Assembly (NCBI RefSeq): GCF_050897975.1
Contig: NZ_JBPAXY010000007.1
Location: forward strand, 124,001 to 188,000
DNA from: Pseudooceanicola sp050897975
Lineage (GTDB): Bacteria; Pseudomonadota; Alphaproteobacteria; Rhodobacterales; Rhodobacteraceae
DNA length: 64,000 nt
Direction of reading: 5' to 3'
The notes below the pieces were generated by a model, which did not search any database, had not been told where the DNA came from, and was given only the letters and a program-made list of their open reading frames with translations. Shown here piece by piece: positions 8,352 to 16,071 of this stretch. Both the position numbers and the translations under genes were made by a program. The number at the start of each line of letters is the position of its first letter. The stretch's first letter is position 1.

Positions 8352-9832
8352 TCTGCCGCCGCCCGGGCCAGCAGGTTGTCGACCTCCAGGTCATAGGTGC
8401 CCATGAAGCCGTCGACCCGCGATTTCACCTCGTCCCAGTCGAAGAAGCGGAAGGAATTGCCGCGAATGACGAACTGGGCGCCCGAGTAGAACATCTCGTA
8501 CTGCAAGTGGCGCGAGCCGAATTCCGAGCCGACCGCGTCCCAGGCCAGTTTCATCAGCTTCACCCGGTCGTGGCTGTCCACCACGGGCGAGCGCTGCGTG
8601 CGGCCGATGATCTCGGCCGTCTCGGGGCTGGCGAAGTCGAGATCCGAAGAGGGCACCATGATCATCCCGCCGCCCGACAGGATGCGGATCGCCTCCACCA
8701 CCTCGGGGTAGGTCGTCTGGGCGATGACCTGGGCGGTGACCAGGATCGAGCGGTCGGGGACATAGTATTTCCCGTATTGCTCGCCCTTGGCCTCCATCGC
8801 CAGGACCAGGGCATCCATGTTCTGCACCTTGGCGGCGATCAGGCCCAGCTGTTCGCGCACCTGGGGATAGCCGATGATATTGTTGATCTCGGCGATCTTG
8901 CGCGCCAGGCCCAGCAGGAAGTGCAGCTTTTGGGTCAGGCGGATCATGCACTGGTAGTTCTGCATGACATGGGCGCGGGTCTGGTGCCATTGCGCCTGGG
9001 CCATCTTCAGGTCGCGGTGCAGGAAGACGCGTTCCCACGGGACCTTCACATCGTCGAAGACCACCACGGCGTCATTCTCGTCGAACTTCGCGGACAGCGG
9101 ATAGTCGAAGGTCGAGGTGGCGCCCGCCTCGTAGCTGCGGCGCGACAGCATCTTCAGACCCTTCGTGCCAAGCGGCATGGTCAGGGTAAAGGCGTAATCC
9201 TCGTCGCCCGGTTGCAGGGGCGTGATGCCCGAAACCATGATCTCATTGGCGACGATGCCCGAGGTGGCCAGCATCTTGGCGCCCCGGATCGTCAGGCCTT
9301 CGCTGTCTTCATCGACGATGCGGGCGACCAGATCGCGGTCGGCCTGACCGGCGGCGGATTTCGCCTTGTCCGCCTGCGGGTTGATGATGACGTAGCTGAG
9401 GTACATGTCGTTGTCGCGCACGTAGTCGAAGTAATCGGCCAGGGCGGCGGCGCGTTTGGGGTCGTGGGCCTCGTAGACGTCCAGCCCCATGCGGAAGCCC
9501 GCGAAGGTCGAGGCGACGTGATCGGGCGAGCGGCCCATCATGCCGCAGGTCAGGGCCGACCATTCCTCGATCGACTTCCGGCGCTCGACCAGCTCGGCGT
9601 AGTTGGTGGGCATCATCCAGGACTTGTTGACCCGCTTGCCGGTCTTGGGCGAGGCAAAGGTCATCCGTTCCTGGTTCTCGGGCGCGGCCTGGTAGTCATA
9701 CAGCGCGCAGGCCGAGGAGACGGCGCCGCGAAAGGCGGGGTCTGTGTTGATATCCGCGACGCGCTTGCCGTCGAGATAGATACAGCGGTCATCCTGAAGC
9801 GAGGCGAGGTGGTCGGCACCGTTCTTGGGCAT
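8348..9832 (-). CDS. HpaB-type flavin-dependent aromatic hydroxylase (4-hydroxyphenylacetate 3-monooxygenase family)
   Basis: A 494-residue protein with an acyl-CoA-dehydrogenase fold, of the two-component FADH2-using monooxygenase family (HpaB, PvcC, chlorophenol monooxygenases). Marks are EWSALTCGMMGRSPDHVAST near residue 80, the mid-chain VDEDSEGLTIRGAKMLATSG, VFDDVKVPWERVFL and the C-terminal FASPETAEIIGRTQRSP. Such enzymes need reduced FAD from a separate reductase; no HpaC-type gene is in the window. The start at 9832 has GGAG 7 bases upstream. It likely hydroxylates the ring substrate of this operon. It opens the tightly coupled five-gene half of the operon, 235 bp after the decarboxylase-like gene. 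Confidence 0.85.
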   Translation of the reverse strand: MPKNGADHLASLQDDRCIYLDGKRVADINTDPAFRGAVSSACALYDYQAAPENQERMTFASPKTGKRVNKSWMMPTNYAELVERRKSIEEWSALTCGMMGRSPDHVASTFAGFRMGLDVYEAHDPKRAAALADYFDYVRDNDMYLSYVIINPQADKAKSAAGQADRDLVARIVDEDSEGLTIRGAKMLATSGIVANEIMVSGITPLQPGDEDYAFTLTMPLGTKGLKMLSRRSYEAGATSTFDYPLSAKFDENDAVVVFDDVKVPWERVFLHRDLKMAQAQWHQTRAHVMQNYQCMIRLTQKLHFLLGLARKIAEINNIIGYPQVREQLGLIAAKVQNMDALVLAMEAKGEQYGKYYVPDRSILVTAQVIAQTTYPEVVEAIRILSGGGMIMVPSSDLDFASPETAEIIGRTQRSPVVDSHDRVKLMKLAWDAVGSEFGSRHLQYEMFYSGAQFVIRGNSFRFFDWDEVKSRVDGFMGTYDLEVDNLLARAAAE

Positions 9833-10067
9833 CTTGGGTCTCCGGGTCTGGCGGCGCAGGGGGAACCTTATCTTGCGATGCACCGCGAAGGGGTCTCTCT
9901 GGGGTCCGAGGGCCCCCGTCTCCTCTTGCCCTTTTTCGGGTCAGGCTCCGGGTCTCGGTCTTGGGTCAGGGTGGAAAGCGGGCTTTCCCCGGTCAATCCC
10001 GGCGGGGGGCACCCGCAGGGACAGGCATTGTCGGGCGCAGGTCCGGCCATGCGGCCTGCGCCGCTGG

Positions 10068-11051
10068 TCAGGTGGCCAGCATGTCGGCGTCGAACATGTC
10101 TTCGGGGGTGATGTTTGTCTTCAGGAGACCCTCATCGCTCATGTAGCGGATGATCGCCTCTAGCGTGGGGCGGTTGCGGGCAAAGCCGCCCGACCAATAG
10201 CCCTGGCCCAGGCGCTTTTCGGTGTCCAGCAGCGCCTCCAGCTGCCAGGGCAGCATCGTTTTCAGCACCCCGGAATGATAGATCTGGGCGCGGGCCATGT
10301 CCTGGGCATCGCCAAGGGCGGTGTAAAGGCGCCGGGTCAGGCCCGGGTGGGCCTCGGCGATGGCGCGTTTGACCGCGAAGATATGCATGGGCGGCAGGAT
10401 CCCGGTCTTCTGATAAAAGGCGGTTTCGGCCTCGCGCGGATCCTCGAACAGGCGGGTTACCGGGCAATTGGGGTCGAAGGGATCCCAGGTGGACGGCGCG
10501 GCGGCGGTATAAAGCGCGTCGATCTTGCCCTCGGCCAGCATCCGCGCCAGCCCGCCCTCGTCATCGGCGTGGACGATCTGGAAATCCTCGGGGTACTGCT
10601 GCGGGTGTTCATCCCCGCTGCGGCCGAACTCCAGCCCGTTGGTGACATAGGTGGGCGCGCGCATCGGCAGGCCGTAGTGTTCGTCGAAGATGCCGCGCAG
10701 CCAGACGGCGGCGGCCATGTCCCAGATCGGGATGCCGACCCGTTTTCCGGCCAGATCGGCGGGCGAGGTCAGCCCCGCTGCGCGGTTCACGAAGACGCAG
10801 GAAAAGCGGAAGTGCCGCGAGGGGAAGATCGGCACCGCCAGATAGCGGCGCGGCCCTTCCAGATCGCGCAGATAGGTGGCCAGGGGGTATTCGGCGGCGT
10901 CGTAGACGTGGCGCGAGCATTGCAGGTTGAACAGATCCTGCACCGGGTGGGTGTGCCAGGTGGCCTCGACCCCGTCGATGCGCACCTCGTCATTGATCAG
11001 CGGGCGCAGGCGGTCGTTGTCGGAGGACCCGATGGTCAGGGACAGGGTCAT
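10068..11051 (-). CDS. 4,5-dihydroxyphthalate decarboxylase-like protein (periplasmic-binding fold, no signal peptide)
   Basis: A 327-residue protein beginning LTIGSSDNDRLRPLINDEV, with the ADLAGKRVGIPIWDMAAAVW segment and the C-terminal pattern of the phthalate-pathway decarboxylase Pht5 and its relatives. The fold is that of type 2 periplasmic binding proteins, but there is no signal peptide or lipobox, so it should be cytoplasmic and act as an enzyme. Decarboxylation of a hydroxylated aromatic or heteroaromatic acid would fit the neighbouring hydroxylase. The ATG at 11051 overlaps the ArcS-like gene's stop (ATGA). A ligand-sensing or cytoplasmic binding role is the alternative. Confidence 0.7.
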   Translation of the reverse strand: MTLSLTIGSSDNDRLRPLINDEVRIDGVEATWHTHPVQDLFNLQCSRHVYDAAEYPLATYLRDLEGPRRYLAVPIFPSRHFRFSCVFVNRAAGLTSPADLAGKRVGIPIWDMAAAVWLRGIFDEHYGLPMRAPTYVTNGLEFGRSGDEHPQQYPEDFQIVHADDEGGLARMLAEGKIDALYTAAAPSTWDPFDPNCPVTRLFEDPREAETAFYQKTGILPPMHIFAVKRAIAEAHPGLTRRLYTALGDAQDMARAQIYHSGVLKTMLPWQLEALLDTEKRLGQGYWSGGFARNRPTLEAIIRYMSDEGLLKTNITPEDMFDADMLAT

Positions 11052-12082
11052 GCGTCTTCTTTCTCCAGGATGTTTTCAACCAGCACGTCCAGCAGTTCCG
11101 GCAGGGCCAGGGGCGTGGCGTTGGCCCCGCCGCGCGACCAGTGGCTGCCGACGCGGTCCGGCGTGGTGCCCAGGCGTTTGGCCAGCCGTTCGATGGCATC
11201 GGTGCAATCGGCCGCCAGCGGCAGGCAGGTGATCTTCAGATGCTCGGGCAGCAGGTCGTTGGCGCCGGTGAAGGCCAGGTTCTCGCCCGCGACCTTCTTG
11301 AAGGCGGGCACCCCATGGGCCTTGCGCGCCGCCCGTTCCAGAACGAAGGACCGGTGGGTCAGCCCCGGCGCGACCCAGGAAATGCGCGCGTCGTACAGCC
11401 CGCCGATCCGCTCCATCGCCTTGGCCAGCAGGCGGGCCATTTCGTTATGCATCTCGACATAGGCGCGTTTTTCATTGTCGCCCCAGGCCCATTTCGACGG
11501 GCCGACCTGAACCGCCGTGCTGTCTTCGCGCCAGGGCGAGACGGCATTGCCGCGCTTCTCGAACAGCCCCGGATCGTCATAGGCATGACAGGGCGAGGGC
11601 TTACCCTCATAGCCGGTGATCGTCTCGTAGGGGACCAGCGCCATGGGTTCGGAAATCACCGCGCGGTGAATGTAGGTGCCCTTGCCGTCGCTGAGGATCG
11701 ACACATCCAGCAGTTCCTGCGGATCGTCGGGGCCCAGACGCGCGCAGAGTTCCTGCGCCAGGGGCTGGCGGGCGACGGGACGGAACCCCTCGTCATAAAG
11801 ACGGCGGTTGATCGCCCGGTGCTCGGTCGAGAAGGGATAGGGCTTGGTCGCCGTGCAGGGCATCATCAACAGCACCTTGCGCCCGCCCTCGGGCAGGGGC
11901 GGCATGTAGCGTTCGGTGACAAACTCGATCCAGTCGGCAATGCGCGGATGCGACAGCGAGTCCATATTGTCCTGGGGGCAATAAAGGCACAGCTCTGGGT
12001 CGAGCTCGTAGGGGGCCTGGATCTTCTCCTGGGATTGGAGGAAGCGGGCGGCCTTGTCTTCGACGATGACCTGGTTCGACAT
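11048..12082 (-). CDS. ArcS-like (DUF5591-type) protein of a catabolic operon
   Basis: A 344-residue soluble protein. Residues 75-88 read PCTATKPYPFSTEH, an exact match to PC-x3-KPY-x2-S-x2-H, the motif described as specific for archaeosine synthase ArcS, which joins lysine to the nitrile carbon of preQ0 in archaeal tRNA. The preceding segment (WIEFVTERYMPP) also resembles the ArcS core domain. There is no sign of the tRNA-guanine transglycosylase or PUA domains of ArcS. A CLYC pair is at residues 32-35. The position between a decarboxylase-like and an FAD monooxygenase gene, with AGGAGG just before its ATG, argues for small-molecule chemistry, perhaps at a nitrile, amidine or amide carbon. 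That is inference; the reaction is unknown. Confidence 0.65.
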   Translation of the reverse strand: MSNQVIVEDKAARFLQSQEKIQAPYELDPELCLYCPQDNMDSLSHPRIADWIEFVTERYMPPLPEGGRKVLLMMPCTATKPYPFSTEHRAINRRLYDEGFRPVARQPLAQELCARLGPDDPQELLDVSILSDGKGTYIHRAVISEPMALVPYETITGYEGKPSPCHAYDDPGLFEKRGNAVSPWREDSTAVQVGPSKWAWGDNEKRAYVEMHNEMARLLAKAMERIGGLYDARISWVAPGLTHRSFVLERAARKAHGVPAFKKVAGENLAFTGANDLLPEHLKITCLPLAADCTDAIERLAKRLGTTPDRVGSHWSRGGANATPLALPELLDVLVENILEKEDA

Positions 12083-12091
12083 GGGATCCTC

Positions 12092-13534
12092 CTAGATGGT
12101 TTCCGGCGTCAGGCGGGGCAGGGGGGCGGTTTCGGGGCGCAGCTCGGGCTCGTCATAGGCGCGCAGGGTCGCCAGATGCAGGGCCGCGTCTTCGGTGAAC
12201 AGCTGGCGGGTGATGCCGCGCACCACCCGTTCGGCGCCGAACTTCAGCGCCGAGATCCCGGCGGAACAGCCCTGAGAGACCATGGCGGCGAAGGTGTAGC
12301 AGTAGTGGCGCGACAGCATGGCGTCGGTGGCGGCGTCGTCGCCCTGGAACTGGAAGGCGTCGCCCAGATAGGGATAGGCGCCCAGCCCATAGGCCTCGGG
12401 GCCCGCGGCGGGGGCGAAACGGTCGGCCCAGGTGGCGATGGCCGGGGCCAGGCGCGCCAGTTCGGGGCGCAGGGTCGGGTCAATGGCCATGCCGGTGCCG
12501 ACGATCAGGAAATCCGCGTCAAAGCTGCCCTGGGGCGTGGCGATCTGCACCTGCCCGTCCACATGGGCCAGGGCGGTGAAGGGGCTGTCGTAGTGGATGT
12601 CGAAGCTTTGCCAGACATGGCAGCGGTTGAAGGTGTCCTGCGGCGGCGGCTGGTTCATGCGGAAGATGGTCTGCATGAAGTCCCACTTCATCGTGTCGTC
12701 CAGATCGGGGAAGTGGCGCAGGAAGCCGGTGTATTCCATCCAGCGATAGGGGTTCACCGGCGGCAGTTTCGGGCGCCGCACGAAGAGATCCACCTTGGCC
12801 GCGCCCCCCTCCAGCGCGCAGGCGGCATTGTCGAAGGCCGAGGCCCCGCCACCCAGCACCGCCACCCGCTTGCCCGCCAGCGCGGCAAAGTCGATGGCCT
12901 CGGCGGTATGGGCATAAAGCGTCTTGGGCAGGGCGTCGCGGACGAATTCGGGCACGGCCCAGGCGCCGGTGGCCTCGATGCCCGGCGCCAGCACCACGGC
13001 GCGGGCATAGTCCACGGTTTCGTGCCCGTCACGGTCGCGCAGGCGGACCGCCGTGATGCCACCCTCCAGCGGCTCCAGGTCCACCACTTCGACCCCGTGA
13101 AAGACCGGCGGCTGCACCACGCCCGAGACCCAGGTGACATAGTCCTGCCACTGGTCCTTGGGGATCTTGTCCAGCCCTTCCCAGGCGGCATCGCCGTAGC
13201 GGGCGCGATACCAGGCCTCCGGCGTCAGGGCGGGGATGCCCATCTCGGGGCCAGAGACATGTTTCGGCGTGCGCAGCGTCTTCATCCGCGCGTAAGAGGT
13301 CCAGGGCCCGGCCTCGCCGGGGCGGTTGCGGTCGTAGACGCGGATGTTCGAGACATTCTCGCGCATCAGGCCAAAGGCGATCGACAGGCCCGACTGGCCG
13401 CCGCCGACAATCGCCACGTCCAGCACCGGCTGATCCTTGTAGCGGCGGGACGTGACCCAGCATTTGCGGGGGTAGGACAGCGCATCAATCTGCGCCTGCG
13501 CGGCCTGGGCCAGCGCGTCGAGCGGGTCGGACAT
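12092..13534 (-). CDS. FAD/NAD(P)-dependent monooxygenase-like flavoprotein
   Basis: A 480-residue flavoprotein with two Rossmann motifs: AIVGGGQSGLSIAFGL for FAD near residue 37 and VAVLGGGASAFDNAA for NAD(P) near residue 217. The region after the first motif (YARMKTLRTPKHVSG) and the overall order resemble flavin-containing monooxygenases and lysine/ornithine N-hydroxylases. It is the first gene of the minus-strand operon; AGGAG sits 7-11 bases before the ATG and its stop is only 9 bp from the ArcS-like start. It may start the pathway by N- or C-hydroxylation or by Baeyer-Villiger oxidation. I see no FxGxxxHxxxW fingerprint typical of Baeyer-Villiger and flavin-containing enzymes, so the class is uncertain. 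Confidence 0.78.
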   Translation of the reverse strand: MSDPLDALAQAAQAQIDALSYPRKCWVTSRRYKDQPVLDVAIVGGGQSGLSIAFGLMRENVSNIRVYDRNRPGEAGPWTSYARMKTLRTPKHVSGPEMGIPALTPEAWYRARYGDAAWEGLDKIPKDQWQDYVTWVSGVVQPPVFHGVEVVDLEPLEGGITAVRLRDRDGHETVDYARAVVLAPGIEATGAWAVPEFVRDALPKTLYAHTAEAIDFAALAGKRVAVLGGGASAFDNAACALEGGAAKVDLFVRRPKLPPVNPYRWMEYTGFLRHFPDLDDTMKWDFMQTIFRMNQPPPQDTFNRCHVWQSFDIHYDSPFTALAHVDGQVQIATPQGSFDADFLIVGTGMAIDPTLRPELARLAPAIATWADRFAPAAGPEAYGLGAYPYLGDAFQFQGDDAATDAMLSRHYCYTFAAMVSQGCSAGISALKFGAERVVRGITRQLFTEDAALHLATLRAYDEPELRPETAPLPRLTPETI

Positions 13535-13713
13535 AGGGTCTCCTGATCAGGACGTTTGACGCGCCCCGCAGGGCGGCCACACGGCCGGACCCGATTTTCC
13601 GGTTGCCACGGCCTTTGGCCCGACCGTTCCACGTTCCGCCCCGCCGGTCAGCGGGCGGAGAGGGGCTTTGCCAGCCCAGACAAGAAAAACCGCGCCCCTG
13701 TCCGGCGCCCTGC

Positions 13714-14451
13714 CTATTTCGTGACCGTTTCGCCGGGCTGAGGTGCCGCCGGGGTGGTGTCCAGCGACAGCAGCAGTTCGCGCGACTGCGAGGCGAACTC
13801 GCGCCGCCACAGGATCGCGCAGGTCAGCAGCGTCGTGGCCAGCAGGCCCCAGGGCCCCAGGAACCAGCCGGTGGCGGCCATGGCGAAATAGATCGACCGC
13901 AGACCCCGGTTGAAGCTGCGCGCGGCGAAGATGTTGATCTGCGCCGCCTTCTGCGCCCGGGGGCCTGCGCGCGGATCGGCGGGTTCGTTCGGGATGGCCC
14001 CCATCAATACCCCGCAATAGCCGAACAGCCGGTTCGCCCAGACGAACTTCAGGAAGGCGTTGACCATGAACATCAGCACCAGCATCAGCTTGATTTCCCA
14101 GAACACTTCCGAGCTGCGGTCGGTCACGCCCAGGTCGCTGGCGATGCCGCGCAGCTGGTCGGAATTGCCCAGCAGGGCCAGGGTGCCGCCGATGGCGATC
14201 ATCGTCGAAGAGGCAAAGAAGGAACTGTTGGCGCGCAGCATCCCCAGGATCTGGCTGTCGACGATGCGATTGCTGCGTTCGATGGTCATGCGCAGCCATT
14301 CGCGCCGATTCTCGGCCATCAGGATAGAGACCGAGGGCCGCGCGCCCGGGTGTTCGATGCGCCAGCCGATGCCCAGCCAACCCACCAGGATCAGCAGGAC
14401 AACCACCGCGTCGGCGGTCGAGAAGAGGGAAAGAAAATGGGCCAGGGTCAT
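13714..14451 (-). CDS. DUF599 membrane protein
   Basis: A 245-residue inner-membrane protein with about four hydrophobic helices: residues 5-27, a SSFFASSTMIAIGGTLALLG segment, a long LMLVLMFMVNAF helix, and one near the C-terminus containing GWFLGPWGLLATTLLTC. The REWLRMTIERSNRIVDSQILG segment before the second helix is characteristic of DUF599. The function of the family is unknown. I took ATG 14451, right at the first membrane helix; an open frame continues upstream but reads as arginine/proline-rich shadow across the glcD promoter. It is divergent from glcD. Confidence 0.8.
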   Translation of the reverse strand: MTLAHFLSLFSTADAVVVLLILVGWLGIGWRIEHPGARPSVSILMAENRREWLRMTIERSNRIVDSQILGMLRANSSFFASSTMIAIGGTLALLGNSDQLRGIASDLGVTDRSSEVFWEIKLMLVLMFMVNAFLKFVWANRLFGYCGVLMGAIPNEPADPRAGPRAQKAAQINIFAARSFNRGLRSIYFAMAATGWFLGPWGLLATTLLTCAILWRREFASQSRELLLSLDTTPAAPQPGETVTK

Positions 14452-14564
14452 GGCCCTACCTAGCCGCGCGGCCGGGGGTGAGGCTATCGAAAAAATTGGT
14501 TCAAAAAACTTACCAATCCTGTTATCCCGGGTGCAGCAATCCGCGATTGAGAGGGGGGAGAGCC

Positions 14565-16019
14565 ATGCAGATGCCGGAACCGGACGCCAGGGTCCTGTCG
14601 AAAAAGCCCGCGCTGGTGGCCCGTCTGCGCAAGGTGCTGCCTGCGGGGGCGGTGATCGACGACCCCGCCGAGACGCGCGCCTATGAATGCGACGCCCTGA
14701 CCGCCTATCGCTGCGCCCCCCTTTGTGCCGTTCTGCCCAGCTCGACCGCCGAGGTCGCGGCGGTGCTGAAGATCTGCCACGAGATGGAGGTGCCGGTGGT
14801 GCCGCGCGGTGCGGGCACCTCGCTGGCGGGCGGGTCGCTGCCCACGGCGGATTCGGTGATCCTGGGCGTGGCACGGATGAACGCGGTGCTGGAAACCGAT
14901 TATGCCAACCGTTTTATCCGGGTGCAGACTGGGCGCACCAACCTGTCGGTCTCGGGCGCGGTCGAGGCCGACGGGTTTTTCTACGCCCCCGACCCCTCTA
15001 GCCAGCTGGCCTGTGCCATTGCCGGGAACATCGCCATGAACTCGGGCGGGGCGCATTGCCTGAAATACGGTGTGACCACCAACAACCTGCTGGGTGTCAC
15101 GATGGTCACCATGGAGGGCGAGGTGATCGAGCTGGGCGGCGCGCATCTGGACGCCGCCGGGCTGGATCTTCTGGGCCTCATCTGCGGCTCCGAGGGGCAG
15201 TTGGGCGTGGTGACCGAGGCGACCCTGCGGATCATCGCCAAGCCCGAGGGCGCGCGGCCCGTGCTGATCGGTTACGACAGCCTGGAGGTGGCGGGGCAGT
15301 GCGTGTCGGACATCATCGAGGCGGGCGTGCTGCCCGTGGCGATCGAGTTCATGGATCGTCCCTGCATCCGCGCCACCGACGCCTTTTCCGGCGCGGGCTA
15401 TCCCGATTGCGAGGCCCTGCTGATCGTCGAGGTCGAGGGATCGGAGGGCGAGATCGCCGAACAGCTGGAGATCATCACCGCCATCGCCCGCCGCCATGAT
15501 CCGGTCGAGCTGCGCGAAAGCCGTTCGGCCGAGGAAAGCGCGCGGATCTGGCTGGGGCGCAAGTCGGCCTTCGGCGCCATGGGGCAGATCAACGATTACA
15601 TGTGCCTGGACGGGACCATTCCGGTGACCGAACTGCCCCGTGTGCTGGGCCGCATCGGTGAGCTGAGCCGCGAGTTCGGTCTGGACGTGGCCAATGTGTT
15701 CCACGCGGGGGACGGCAACATGCATCCCCTGATCCTGTTCAACGCCAACCAGGAGGGGCAGCTGGAGTTGTGCGAGGCCCTGGGCGCCGAGATCCTGAAG
15801 CTTTGCGTCGAGGTGGGCGGCTGTCTGACCGGCGAACATGGGGTGGGGATCGAGAAGCGCGACCTGATGGGCCACCAGTACCGGCCCGCCGATCTGGAGG
15901 CGCAGATGCGGGTGAAGGATGTTTTCGACGGCCAATGGCTGCTGAACCCGGCCAAGGTGTTCCCGCTGGAGGCCTCGGCACCGCGCCGCGCAGGGGGCGT
16001 TGCCCCCCGGGTCGCCTGA
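14565..16019 (+). CDS. glcD: glycolate oxidase subunit GlcD
   Basis: A 484-residue FAD-binding subunit of the membrane-associated glycolate oxidase, which oxidises glycolate to glyoxylate. The PCMH-type FAD domain is marked by VVPRGAGTSLAGGSLPTAD and GGAHCLKYGVTTNNLLG; the C-terminal FAD-oxidase domain by NVFHAGDGNMHPLILF and GGCLTGEHGVGIEKRDLM, holding metal- and substrate-binding histidines. The start at 14565 follows a strong GAGGGGGGAG ribosome site; an earlier in-frame ATG lacks one. First gene of glcDEF. No glcC-type regulator is adjacent. Confidence 0.95.
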   Translation: MQMPEPDARVLSKKPALVARLRKVLPAGAVIDDPAETRAYECDALTAYRCAPLCAVLPSSTAEVAAVLKICHEMEVPVVPRGAGTSLAGGSLPTADSVILGVARMNAVLETDYANRFIRVQTGRTNLSVSGAVEADGFFYAPDPSSQLACAIAGNIAMNSGGAHCLKYGVTTNNLLGVTMVTMEGEVIELGGAHLDAAGLDLLGLICGSEGQLGVVTEATLRIIAKPEGARPVLIGYDSLEVAGQCVSDIIEAGVLPVAIEFMDRPCIRATDAFSGAGYPDCEALLIVEVEGSEGEIAEQLEIITAIARRHDPVELRESRSAEESARIWLGRKSAFGAMGQINDYMCLDGTIPVTELPRVLGRIGELSREFGLDVANVFHAGDGNMHPLILFNANQEGQLELCEALGAEILKLCVEVGGCLTGEHGVGIEKRDLMGHQYRPADLEAQMRVKDVFDGQWLLNPAKVFPLEASAPRRAGGVAPRVA

Positions 16020-16028
16020 CGGCGCCCC

Positions 16029-16062
16029 TCCCCCCAGGATATTTGGCCCCCAGAGTATTTGG
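16029..16062. repeat. tandem 'GRTATTTGG' half-elements between glcD and glcE
   Basis: Two near-copies of CCCCCAGRRTATTTGG lie head to tail in the 52-bp glcD-glcE spacer. They match the right end of the dispersed GC-rich element found 3' of four other genes in this window, but lack its GGGGGC-CTGCCCCC hairpin, so transcription through to glcE is not expected to stop. Confidence 0.5.
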
Positions 16063-16071
16063 AGCTTTCGG

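Noticed and set aside
11141..13546. 801-codon plus-strand frame opposite the ArcS-like and FAD monooxygenase genes
   Set aside because: GC-rich shadow composition with no domain; the opposite strand carries clear genes with ribosome sites.
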